Assembly (NCBI RefSeq): GCF_012843265.1
Contig: NZ_JABAIT010000030.1
Location: 1 to 37,826, forward strand
From: Bacillus sp. DNRA2
GTDB taxonomy: Bacteria; Bacillota; Bacilli; Bacillales; Cytobacillaceae
Direction of reading: 5' to 3'
DNA: 37,826 nucleotides
A program made the position numbers and the translations under genes. Numbering within the stretch: the stretch's first letter is position 1; every line of letters starts with the position of its first letter. Under the pieces are notes generated by a model, which had not been told where the DNA came from, made no database searches, and worked only from the letters and a program-made list of their open reading frames with translations. Of the stretch, positions 16,948 to 24,364 are shown piece after piece.

Positions 16948-18486
16948 TTACTTGATTGCATGGTGTTCTTTTACCACACGTAAATAGTTTAACTCAGAAT
17001 CCTCTGCACCTTGAACCGGAAGTCCCGCCTCTATATTTTCTTTAATATAGATTATATTTTCAAATGTTATAACCTCACCCGGGATAAAAATCGGAATTCC
17101 AGGTGGATAAACCATAACAAATTCTGCGATGATTCTTCCCACAGATTGTTCAATTGGAACCATTTCTGTATCTGCATAAAAAGCATCACGAGGTGTTAAG
17201 GCTAATGAAGGAATATCCGGCAATATAACGAATGGATTTCGTTTGGAAACTGAGTTTCTATACTCAACGGACAACTCCCTTAAAGCTTTTACAAGCATAA
17301 ATAAATCCACTTCACAGTCACCTGATGTGACAATACAAAGAATGTTGTATAAATCCGACATCTCAACTTCAATAGTATATTTCTCACGTAGCCATACCTC
17401 TACATCATGTCCGGAGACCCCTAAATCTTTTACAGAGATTAAAAGTTTTGTTGGGTCATAGGCAGCCGCAGCAGTTGAATGTAACACTTCTTTACCCATA
17501 CAATACAAACCTTCAATTTGATTTATTTCATATCGTGTTTTCTCTGCCAGTCGAATACAATCTTCAAGCAAAGCTTGTCCCTCTGTTGCCATAGATTTTC
17601 TGGCCACATCCAATGATGCAAGCAATAAGTATGAGGTGGAGGTTGTTGTCAGCATACTTAATATCGTTTGAACTCTCTGTGGTGATACGAGATTCCCACG
17701 TAAGTTTAAGATTGAACTCTGAGTAAGTGAACCGCCAAGTTTATGAACGCTTGTAGCTGCCATGTCAGCACCTGCCTTCATAGCGGATATTGGTAATTCG
17801 TGATGAAAATGAATATGAGCACCGTGAGCCTCATCCACTAGCACTGGGATATTCCTAGAGTGAGCAATGTTTACAATTTTTTTCAAATCCCCGGAAACGC
17901 CAAAGTAGGTTGGATTTATTACAAGTACGGCTTTCGAATCCGGATGCTGTTTTAATGCTCTTTCTACAGAATCCGGTGTAATCCCATGAGAAATACCCAG
18001 TTTAGGATCGACTTCAGGATGTACAAAAACAGGAATAGCTCCTGATAAGACAATTCCACTCATAATTGATTTATGGACATTTCTTGGTACGATAATTTTA
18101 TCTCCAGGATTACAAACCGACATAACCATAGCGATAATTGCACCGCTTGTCCCCTGTACTGAAAAAAAGGTATAATCCGCTCCGAATGCTTCTGCCGCAA
18201 GATCTTGAGCTTCTTTTATGACTCCTTTCGGCAAATGTAAATCATCTAACGGACCGATATTGATCAAATCTATCGATAGTGCATTATCTCCAATAAATTC
18301 TCTAAAGTCCGGATTCATCCCTCTCCCTTTCTTATGTCCAGGAATATGAAATTGAATAGGATCTTTTTTTGCGTGTTCTGTAAGAGCCGTAAATAGTGGA
18401 GTATCAAATTGGGTTCTATTCTGATTTTTTTCCATATCTAAATCTAAATTTGTATCTCTTTCCAATGTAACCGTTCCAGAATACAT
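16948..18486 (-). CDS. SpeA-like Orn/Lys/Arg decarboxylase
   Basis: A PLP-dependent basic amino acid decarboxylase, 512 residues, very similar in motif order to Bacillus SpeA arginine decarboxylase: IQFHIPGHKKGRGM, FFSVQGTSGA, VLVDEAHGAH and the PLP lysine in TSVHKLGGSLTQSS. It would produce agmatine or another diamine with CO2. It has about 20 extra N-terminal residues compared with SpeA, supported by AAAGGAG nine bases before the ATG. It begins five bases after the real stop of the upstream aminotransferase. Because it sits in an operon with three aminotransferases behind a MocR operator, it may be a specialised paralogue, not the housekeeping enzyme; substrate choice is inferred only. Confidence 0.85.
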   Translation of the reverse strand: MYSGTVTLERDTNLDLDMEKNQNRTQFDTPLFTALTEHAKKDPIQFHIPGHKKGRGMNPDFREFIGDNALSIDLINIGPLDDLHLPKGVIKEAQDLAAEAFGADYTFFSVQGTSGAIIAMVMSVCNPGDKIIVPRNVHKSIMSGIVLSGAIPVFVHPEVDPKLGISHGITPDSVERALKQHPDSKAVLVINPTYFGVSGDLKKIVNIAHSRNIPVLVDEAHGAHIHFHHELPISAMKAGADMAATSVHKLGGSLTQSSILNLRGNLVSPQRVQTILSMLTTTSTSYLLLASLDVARKSMATEGQALLEDCIRLAEKTRYEINQIEGLYCMGKEVLHSTAAAAYDPTKLLISVKDLGVSGHDVEVWLREKYTIEVEMSDLYNILCIVTSGDCEVDLFMLVKALRELSVEYRNSVSKRNPFVILPDIPSLALTPRDAFYADTEMVPIEQSVGRIIAEFVMVYPPGIPIFIPGEVITFENIIYIKENIEAGLPVQGAEDSELNYLRVVKEHHAIK

Positions 18487-18490
18487 ACTT

Positions 18491-19793
18491 TTATTCTCCT
18501 TTCTTGTCTAGGTCCTTTGCCCCTTTATAGATAAAATCAAACAGATCCTCTAGATCGTTTTCTTCTACACAAGAGAAGGCAATTCTTAAATCTGTATCAT
18601 TAATCGCAATAGTCCCCACCCCATATTGATCTAATAAATGCACTCTAAGTTTTTTCTGCATTGAGCTTTAGAAACTTAAGGCACATAAAATAGCCAGAAT
18701 TAAAGGGATAGTAGGACCAGTATTTTTTATATTTATCTTTCTTAAGAATTTCCTTAACCTTTCGAGCCCTTCGTTCCAATAATGTGAACTTTTCCTGTTT
18801 TTCTGCCGCAAATCGTTTTGATTGTAATGAATCCAACGTAATGGTTTGCGACAAATGAGAAGAACTCGAAATGGTCCCCCTAATAATCCCTTTTGTCTTT
18901 TCCTCTAATGCTCCCAAAACAGCCTGACTTTCTGTGGCATATGTGAGAAAACCAACGCGAAATCCCCATACATAATTCTCTTTAGTCGCGCCATCTATTT
19001 TGATAGGTAAAATTTTCGGATGTAATCCTGCAAGTTTACCAAATAATGATTCTTTGATGGAATCTTCGTAAAATAAACCAAAATAAGCATCATCTAAAAT
19101 AACCACCAGTTTAATATCCGCTAAGGCAGCTTCATGTAAAACAGAAATAATACCCTCTGTTTCCTCAGTATTAGGTGTATAACCAGTAGGATTATTAGGA
19201 AAATTCAACAACACTATTGCCTTCCCGGATAAAGATTGTTTCAGTACACATTCTCGAAAAGAGGAAACATTAAATTGTTGCTTTTCATCGAATAGAGGAA
19301 AAGTCACTAGATTCCCACCACATCTAACATGAAAAATTGATTGATAGTTTCCCCAATACTTATCAGGTACGATGATGGTATCGTAACGATCTACAAATAA
19401 ATCTGCTATTATACTTAGTCCATGTGTAAGAGCATTTGTTACGATGGGTAATCCAATAGTCTTATTTTGTAAAGATGGATTGTCTCTTAATAACTTCTCT
19501 TTCCAGGCAAGGCGTAAACCCAGTTTCCCCTCAGGAGGTGCATATGGATAAATGTCCTGAGGAGAGTATCCGGAAAGCTGATCTTGTATATGTTTAAAGT
19601 GCATTGGCTGATTATTCTCAGTAGCAATACCGATTGTTGCATTAAATCGATAGGCTTTTTTGCTGGCCTCCGCACTCTGACAGAGTATACCTTTTGGATA
19701 GTATAAATGTTTTCCTAGATTAGAGAGCATATCATATATATATGGATTTTCATTTTTTATCGTGTCATTTAGTTGTTTCGCCAAAACATTCAA
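18491..19793 (-). CDS. Class I/II aminotransferase with an apparent frameshift near its C-terminus
   Basis: A PLP-fold aminotransferase: PYAPPEGKLGLR, LLNFPNNPTGY, LDDAYFGLFYE and a lysine in DGATKENYVWGFRVGF. The reading frame stops at 18645 just after LKLNAEK. Dropping one A from the run of six (18650-18655) restores a natural continuation (LRVHLLDQYGVGTIAIND ... LDKKGE) ending with TAA at 18491-18493, five bases before the decarboxylase. So the intact protein would be about 434 residues. The cause could be a homopolymer sequencing error, a real mutation or slippage. An ATG at 19817 lacks a ribosome binding site; TTG at 19793 follows AAGGGG and is preferred. Substrate unknown. Confidence 0.72.
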
Positions 19794-19806
19794 TGCTCTA
19801 TCCCCT

Positions 19807-20907
19807 TCATTCACCATTTAGAATCGTAGTTAATTGTTCAATGAAAATAGTATTTTCTTCTGAAGTACCGACAGAAATGCGAATAAACTCAGGCATCCCC
19901 CAAGTATTTCCATAGCGAACAATAATTCCTTTAGACATCAATTCATGATAGATATCTTTTGTTTTAGGTCCAAATTCAACTAAAACAAAATTACTCATAC
20001 TTTCAATATATTTTAGCTTGAGTCCATCAAAAGCCTGATACAGTTGTTCACGTCCGACTCTATTCACTTCTTTTGATTTCTCCACATGCTCTTCATCTGT
20101 AATAGCAGCGGCAGCGGCAACCTGTGCCATAGAATTGACATTAAAAGGTTCCTTCACCTTCAAAATACAATTAATAATGGACTCCCCTGCGATACCAAAT
20201 CCGACACGAAGACCGGCTAGACCATAGATTTTTGAAAAAGTTTGTAGAACTATAATTGGATATTCCTTTTTTACAAATTCTATGCCATCAGTATAGTCAG
20301 CAGATGTCGCAAAATGGCTGTAAGCTGCGTCAAAAACTACTAAAATGTGTTTTGGCAAAGAGGCTAATAATTGCTCTAGCTCATTCCTTCGTAAATAGGT
20401 ACCAGTTGGGTTATTTGGGGAGCATATATATATCAATTTTGTTTTTTCCGTAACAGAAGAAATAATCTCTCCAATATTAAATTTAAAATCTTTATTTAGT
20501 GGAACCGATACAATGTTTGCCCCCATTAGATTGGCTCCAAAATCATATTCACTAAAGGATGGGGAAGGAACAATGATTTCATCGCCAGGTTCCAAAAATG
20601 TCTCAGAAATTAAAGTAATCAGTTCATCTGCTCCATTTGTAATGATTAGATTCTTTTCACTCAATCCACAACTTTGTGCAATTTTATTCTTTAGGTTTGT
20701 GGCGTTTGCATCCGGATATCGGTTCAATCCTGTTAAGCAGCCAGAAAGTTCCTTTATAGCTTTTGGTGATGGTCCGATTGGATTTTCATTTGAGGCTAAT
20801 TTAATCACCCTATCTAAACCTAATTCTTTCTGCACTTCCCATATCGGTTTTCCGGGTACATACGGTTTAATTTTTGTTAATACTTTGCGAGATTCAATTA
20901 GATTCAT
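19807..20907 (-). CDS. HisC-like (histidinol-phosphate family) aminotransferase
   Basis: A 366-residue class II aminotransferase of the HisC type: KPIWEVQKELG, KLASNENPIGPSP, SPSFSEYDF, YICSPNNPTGTYL, PLP lysine in QTFSKIYGLAGLRVGF and NFVLVEFG with a terminal RISVGTSEEN. Family members convert imidazole-acetol phosphate to histidinol phosphate or transaminate aromatic acids. No other his gene is nearby, so a role in histidine synthesis is doubtful. ATG 20907 has AAAGGAT eight bases upstream. A longer frame would run into operator pair B and is rejected. First gene of the four-gene PLP operon. Confidence 0.85.
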   Translation of the reverse strand: MNLIESRKVLTKIKPYVPGKPIWEVQKELGLDRVIKLASNENPIGPSPKAIKELSGCLTGLNRYPDANATNLKNKIAQSCGLSEKNLIITNGADELITLISETFLEPGDEIIVPSPSFSEYDFGANLMGANIVSVPLNKDFKFNIGEIISSVTEKTKLIYICSPNNPTGTYLRRNELEQLLASLPKHILVVFDAAYSHFATSADYTDGIEFVKKEYPIIVLQTFSKIYGLAGLRVGFGIAGESIINCILKVKEPFNVNSMAQVAAAAAITDEEHVEKSKEVNRVGREQLYQAFDGLKLKYIESMSNFVLVEFGPKTKDIYHELMSKGIIVRYGNTWGMPEFIRISVGTSEENTIFIEQLTTILNGE

Positions 20908-20934
20908 TCCAATCATCCTTTCTTGCACTATTCC

Positions 20935-20993
20935 ATAATAAAACAATGTCGGATTTTGAAACCATCCAATCAACGGGTTTTTATATCATCCAC
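20935..20993 (-). promoter_or_regulatory. MocR operator pair B and promoter of the PLP-enzyme operon
   Basis: Minus-strand repeats GTGGATGAT (20993-20985) and ATTGGATGGT (20970-20961) are 24 bp apart. A -10-like TATTAT (20940-20935) starts 29 nt after the proximal TTGG, identical to the transporter promoter. Confidence 0.75.
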
Positions 20994-21031
20994 TCTGTTT
21001 CATTTCTCCTTTATTTCCTAAAAAGGCAATA

Positions 21032-21061
21032 AAAAAAGGCATGGAATTCCATTGCCTTTTA
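21032..21061 (-). terminator. Terminator after the PCYCGC lipoprotein gene
   Basis: AAAAGGCA-a-TGGAATTCCA-TGCCTTTT forms a strong hairpin on the minus strand followed by T residues, about 30 bp after the downstream TAG at 21092. Its position supports the extended (read-through) gene, not the short one ending at 21227. Confidence 0.75.
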
Positions 21062-21091
21062 TGTTTAACGATTTTTTTAGTTAACCAAATC

Positions 21092-21532
21092 CTATTTTGG
21101 TTCTGGAGTTGGAGTTGGTGTACCAAAAGTCTCATATTTTTTATTAATGTAATTGTTAATCTCTTTTAGGCTTTTACCATCTTGATTCATTTCTACCGCC
21201 TCACGGGCGATTTGGACACAAATGTCTCAAGCCGTTCCATGTGGATCCCATTCAGTTATCACATTGCCTGAACCCATATTTTTAACAAAACAATCAAGAT
21301 TGCTTTTATGACCTGCACCCTCGTTGCAACCACAGAAACAAGGGACAGATGCTAATACTTTAGGATTCTCAGCAGCCATTTTATAAGTCTCTTGAACAAT
21401 GGCTGGGGAAGATAATACAAAGTCAGGGAATTCCGTATGTTTTGAATCCAATGCTAAGTCATTATTCGAGCTACATCCTGCTAATAACCCTGTAAAAATG
21501 AGTAATACCATGATGAAATTTGAATATCTCAT
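21092..21532 (-). CDS. PCYCGC-type lipoprotein, candidate selenoprotein (in-frame TGA)
   Basis: A small lipoprotein (lipobox LLAGC) with the hallmark PCFCGC, GHKSNLDCF and EWDPHG of the PCYCGC protein family. The frame meets TGA at 21229-21227 directly after HGTA, then continues without break for 44 codons (DICVQIAREAVEMNQDGKS, then an ITNYINKKY-like helix and PTPTPEPK) to TAG at 21094-21092. In the family as I recall it this position is the first Cys of a CxxC, so the product would carry UxxC, a typical selenocysteine arrangement. A SECIS-like hairpin follows the TGA and selC is in the window. ATG 21532 has TGGAG upstream; 146 residues including Sec. Operator pair C drives it. Alternative: a nonsense mutation. 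Molecular function is unknown; thiol or metal redox is likely. Confidence 0.75.
21195..21211 (-). other. Candidate bacterial SECIS hairpin
   Basis: Sixteen nt after the TGA the mRNA forms AUCGCC-CGUGA-GGCGGU: six pairs (one G-U) and a 5-nt apical loop with G as its second base, 21 nt from the UGA to the loop. This meets the published bSECIS rule (loop 16-37 nt downstream, a G among the first two loop bases, stem of at least 4 bp). A smaller GACA/UGUC hairpin lies just before it. The fold was done by eye. Confidence 0.65.
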
Positions 21533-21644
21533 GTAATTAAAACTCCATTTCAAATATTTAATGATTTATCCTGCCTATTTATGAAACGAGTATTGGCTAA
21601 GTTTTTACCATCTCCTTTGTATAAATCCTAGTATTTGTATCTAT

Positions 21645-21706
21645 ATCATAAGGAATTTACCCCAAATTCCGGACCATCCAATCTCCAAAGTTTTTCCTCA
21701 TCCAAT
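21645..21706 (-). promoter_or_regulatory. MocR operator pair C and promoter of the PCYCGC gene
   Basis: Minus-strand ATTGGATGAG (21706-21697) and ATTGGATGGT (21682-21673), 24 bp apart. A TATGAT -10-like box (21650-21645) begins 31 nt after the proximal TTGG. It faces the lipoprotein gene, back to back with pair D. Confidence 0.72.
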
Positions 21707-21818
21707 TTATCTATTTTGGTTTATATAAAAATTTCAATTTTCATTAAAAGTCTTATGTATCAAAGATTTTATAAAAAAAGACCCAGTGCAGCATCACACC
21801 AGACCTTCAAACTCACAA

Positions 21819-21878
21819 GTGGATGGTATATTAACCCCATTATTGGATGGTTAAACTTTCAATGTTTAACTTTAAAAT
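21819..21878 (+). promoter_or_regulatory. MocR operator pair D and promoter of the small membrane genes
   Basis: GTGGATGGT (21819-21827) and TTGGATGGT (21843-21851) are 24 bp apart. TAAAAT (21873-21878) starts 30 nt after the proximal TTGG. It faces the genes at 21964 and 22207. Between pairs C and D (21707-21818) I see no gene. Confidence 0.7.
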
Positions 21879-21963
21879 ACTTTATAGATAGTAAATTTCA
21901 TTCTAATCAATTAATAAATAAGATTTTAGTTATGAAATGAATCGTGAATAAAGGGGGATTATT

Positions 21964-22155
21964 TTGATTTTTGCCTATACACTTATTGTTATTACCTTAA
22001 TAGCAGCTGTTATCGGAACACTGGTACTGACAACAAAATCGGATGAAAACTATAAAAAAGAAACAAAACAAAATACATTTAGACTGACATCTATTTATAT
22101 CATTGTCATCCTATTTTCTCTAATGGGTTTAGCCTGGTACATCACGAATTTTTAG
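21964..22155 (+). CDS. Small two-helix membrane protein
   Basis: A 63-residue protein with hydrophobic segments at about 3-23 and 42-61 and a polar, lysine-rich middle (TKSDENYKKETKQN). TTG start with AAGGGGGA six bases upstream, about 80 bp after the inferred start of transcription from pair D. Not recognised. The strong ribosome binding site and operator argue that it is a real gene. It is the first of two tiny membrane proteins in tandem. Confidence 0.6.
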   Translation: MIFAYTLIVITLIAAVIGTLVLTTKSDENYKKETKQNTFRLTSIYIIVILFSLMGLAWYITNF

Positions 22156-22206
22156 ACACAAGTCATAAAAACATCCTTAAAAATTTATGATTGGAGTATC
22201 TATATT

Positions 22207-22398
22207 ATGGAGTTATTTCTTATGCTTTTTCTAGTCTTAGCAATGGTGACTTTATTCTTTTCAGGTTATTTCATTGGCGTATTAAGAGAACGTCATGGTA
22301 AAAGTTGGATAATGTGGGTACCAGCTTGTATTGCTGTATTTATGTTTAACATTATTTGGGCTATAACCGAGATGGCAAAGTCTCCGAGATGGCACTAA
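22207..22398 (+). CDS. Small two-helix membrane protein
   Basis: A 63-residue protein with hydrophobic segments at about 2-24 and 33-54, a charged RERHGKS turn between them and a C-terminal KSPRWH. ATG start with TTGGAG 10 bases upstream, 51 bp after the previous gene. Not recognised. Shared size, topology and promoter with the preceding gene suggest both act in one membrane complex, perhaps with the PCYCGC lipoprotein; this is inference. Confidence 0.55.
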   Translation: MELFLMLFLVLAMVTLFFSGYFIGVLRERHGKSWIMWVPACIAVFMFNIIWAITEMAKSPRWH

Positions 22399-22511
22399 AT
22401 ATTTGAATTATTTTTTTATCGTTTTTATAAACAAATTTTTCAGCAAATAAATAACCATTATGTAGCTTAAAAATCCAAAAAGCGTTGATCCTAAATGGAT
22501 TAACGAGACTT

Positions 22512-22572
22512 ATCATAACTCATTAAACTTAGTTATTAACCATCCAATATAGGACTTAACTTACCATCCAAT
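22512..22572 (-). promoter_or_regulatory. Orphan MocR operator pair E
   Basis: Minus-strand ATTGGATGGT repeats at 22572-22563 and 22548-22539, 24 bp apart; these are the two best-matching half sites of the whole set. TATGAT (22517-22512) starts 30 nt after the proximal TTGG. Downstream on the minus strand only a start-less frame ending at 22408 (...GSTLFGFLSYIMVIYLLKN, one membrane helix) is seen. The stretch 22399-22773 therefore holds this operator, a possible eroded gene and a terminator. Confidence 0.65.
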
Positions 22573-22705
22573 TTTTGAATTTGAGGAAAATCTCTAAAAA
22601 ACTTTTTATCATTGCTTGTCTTTTGCACATTGTTTTTATTTCCGATCTTATCGACAACATCATCTGAAAAAAAATCAAATTCAAACACTAAGCCATAATA
22701 ATTAT

Positions 22706-22748
22706 AAAAGGCATTCTCAAAAGATATAACTTTCGAGAATGCCTTTTT
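22706..22748. terminator. Bidirectional terminator after YdhK copy 1
   Basis: AAAAGGCATTCTC / GAGAATGCCTTTT, 13-bp stem with a 16-17 nt loop and T/A tails on both strands. Part of the duplicated unit. Confidence 0.8.
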
Positions 22749-22773
22749 GGATTAACGCTCAAATGTAATTATT

Positions 22774-23325
22774 TTATTTAGCTTCAAGTTCACTTTCTGT
22801 CACCCATTTATGGTTTGTCACTTTTTCCCCATTTGTAGTTAGGGTGAAATCGATCATATAGACAGTCGTTTTTTCAGCTGAATCTATTACTGCGGTTACT
22901 CCATCCATCCCCTTCATGTGGTCGGCATCTATCTTTACTTCAGTTCCTGGTTTAAGAGGTTCCGTCCCAGCATCAACGATTTCTTCCTGAATAACCCATT
23001 TATGATTTTCGACTTTTTCTCCACCATCTGTCGGCGTATAAGAAATTGTATAGGCGATTGTGTCATAGGCACCAACAATGGTTGCTTCTGCGCCCTCCAT
23101 TCCCTCCATATGCCCTTCCTTGATAATGACCTTTTCTCCTACTTTATAAGTTGGATTTTCTGCCACTTTCAATCCCTTTGGCACTTCACTCGTTCCCGAA
23201 TGATCCATCTCCATGCTATGGTCTTGTACAGATTGAGCCTCATTCTCGTTATTTCCAGAACAAGCTGATAGGGTAATTGCAGTAACGATTGAGACAATGC
23301 CTATCACAAATTTTTTATTTTTCAT
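22774..23325 (-). CDS. YdhK-family lipoprotein with two DUF1541 repeats, copy 1
   Basis: A 183-residue secreted lipoprotein (lipobox TLSAC after a basic start MKNKKFVIG). The N-terminal linker is rich in Met, His and acidic residues (DHSMEMDHSG). Two homologous domains follow, each starting with a metal-like motif (EGHMEGMEGAEATI and ADHMKGMDGVTAVI) and ending with ENHKWVIQEE or TNHKWVTESE. Met/His richness suggests copper or another soft metal, but the function is not known. GAGGTGAT precedes ATG 23325; the open frame 27 codons upstream has no ribosome binding site. The second copy at 25725 differs at a small number of residues. Confidence 0.85.
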   Translation of the reverse strand: MKNKKFVIGIVSIVTAITLSACSGNNENEAQSVQDHSMEMDHSGTSEVPKGLKVAENPTYKVGEKVIIKEGHMEGMEGAEATIVGAYDTIAYTISYTPTDGGEKVENHKWVIQEEIVDAGTEPLKPGTEVKIDADHMKGMDGVTAVIDSAEKTTVYMIDFTLTTNGEKVTNHKWVTESELEAK

Positions 23326-23452
23326 ATTGATCACCTCAATGTTTTTCCATTTACAGAACATCATAATAAAAACATATGTAGATAATATGAATTTTCGAAA
23401 AAGCAAACGATAAAAGTCACAATTTTATAAAAAATAGCAAAAAAATATGAAA

Positions 23453-23507
23453 AAGGGATTTAAGCGCGGCTTGCTTGTTTTTTCACAGCAAATAGCTTAA
23501 ATCCCTT
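23453..23507. terminator. Long-loop hairpin between ydhK copy 1 and the selC remnant
   Basis: AAGGGATTTAAGC pairs perfectly with GCTTAAATCCCTT around a 29-nt loop. The same structure is kept in copy 2 (26401-26451) although the loop has changed. It lies just 3' of the selC remnant, so it may have been its terminator. Confidence 0.55.
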
Positions 23508-23520
23508 AATATGTAAAGTT

Positions 23521-23582
23521 TGGCGGGAGCGCATGGGAATCGGACCCACCTCACCTGGCACGCAGGTCACAGACGGTTTGAA
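23521..23582 (-). pseudogene. selC 3'-half remnant 1
   Basis: About 62 nt closely match the 3' half of the intact tRNA-Sec at 27086: CCA end, T arm, long variable arm (ACCTGCGTGCCAGGT kept exactly) and 3' side of the anticodon stem up to the anticodon loop. Beyond that the sequence departs: acceptor and D arm cannot form. Restriction to the 3' half is what integration into a tRNA gene leaves behind; progressive decay of a duplicated tRNA is the alternative. Confidence 0.75.
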
Positions 23583-23761
23583 AACTTGCCACCTCGTCTG
23601 ACCTCAACCCTTACCCCAACACTTTTAAAATAAAAACAGAAATAATCTTCTCTACTTAAGTTTAAACTATTAATGAATTTTAAAAGGAAGAGTCCGTCCG
23701 TTTTCAATTTGAACCAAGAGCCCGAACGGTAAATTTGTTTGACTGACAAGGAGGAAATTAG

Positions 23762-24220
23762 ATGATTCAAGAGGTGCTAACACACTTCCATTCTTTTATA
23801 GTGCATTTTCCAATTGCTATTATTTGTATTGCTACCTTCTATGATTTGTTTTGGATTTTGATCAAAAGAAAATTCACTCCGAAACAAGGGTATTGGCTAT
23901 GGCTTCTGGGTTTCATTACGATGTGGATTGCCATTGGGACAGGTCCGGAAGATGACGCAGAGGGAATTTCAAACTTTTTTTCATCACATGAAAACATGGC
24001 CCTTCTTGCAACACTCATTACCTTTTTTGTGGTAGCAATTCGAACGTTGATGCTGTTAAAAAAGAAGGAACCCATAAAGACTATGTTAATCGTTTATTGT
24101 ATTTTAATGCTGCTGAGTACGGTAACCACGCTGTCTGTCGGCTACTATGGGGGTAAAATGGTTTACACTGAAGGAATCGGAGTAAGGTTAAACGGAAAAT
24201 TTGTAAACCCTCCGGAATAA
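23762..24220 (+). CDS. DUF2231-family membrane protein, copy 1
   Basis: A 152-residue membrane protein with four hydrophobic segments (about 10-31, 43-60, 76-97, 106-127). It has the HFHSFIVHFPIA histidines in the first helix and FFSSHE between helices 2 and 3, typical of DUF2231 proteins thought to bind haem or metal. AAGGAGG precedes the ATG. It lies divergent from the ydhK-like gene with the selC remnant between them. The C-terminus is intact here; copy 2 has lost it. Function unknown. Confidence 0.75.
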   Translation: MIQEVLTHFHSFIVHFPIAIICIATFYDLFWILIKRKFTPKQGYWLWLLGFITMWIAIGTGPEDDAEGISNFFSSHENMALLATLITFFVVAIRTLMLLKKKEPIKTMLIVYCILMLLSTVTTLSVGYYGGKMVYTEGIGVRLNGKFVNPPE

Positions 24221-24232
24221 TTAGTATAGAGC

Positions 24233-24264
24233 CACGGGGACAGGTTCACTGTCCCACCGTTTTT
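24233..24264 (+). terminator. Terminator of DUF2231 copy 1 (GGGACAGG family)
   Basis: GGGACAG-gttca-CTGTCCC followed by ACCG and eight T. Same palindrome core as the repeats at 2494-2567. Confidence 0.85.
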
Positions 24265-24364
24265 TTTGTGTGATTTGAAATCCAATAAACGTAGAAAAGT
24301 CACGTGAGAACCTAGGATACTTTTGCTATCCGGGGGACATGCACCGATTCTTGAAAGATTAAAT

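Larger units (their letters stand above)
22706..24089. repeat. Copy 1 of a roughly 1.4-kb direct duplication
   Basis: The order terminator, ydhK-like gene, AAGGGATTTAAG hairpin, selC 3'-half remnant and DUF2231 gene is repeated at 25657-27030 in the same orientation with high identity. Identity ends at ACTATGTTAA (24080-24089 here, 27021-27030 in copy 2). About 1.57 kb of different sequence separates the copies. Copy 1 is intact; copy 2 is truncated. Confidence 0.85.

Noticed and set aside
18645-18660. Programmed -1 frameshifting at the A6 run
   Set aside because: The restored frame needs a +1 (or -2) shift and the zero-frame phasing GAA AAA ACT does not fit an X-XXY-YYZ slippery heptamer.
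21635-21940. Plus-strand 101-codon frame between the PCYCGC gene and the small membrane genes
   Set aside because: It runs through operator pairs C and D, lacks a ribosome binding site and has no family-like sequence.
22581-22698. Frameshifted signal peptide (KSLKNFLSLLVFCTLFLF) that could be the missing start of the cupredoxin
   Set aside because: Two different frames both look hydrophobic because the DNA is T-rich, there is no ribosome binding site, and repair needs an arbitrary one-base change.
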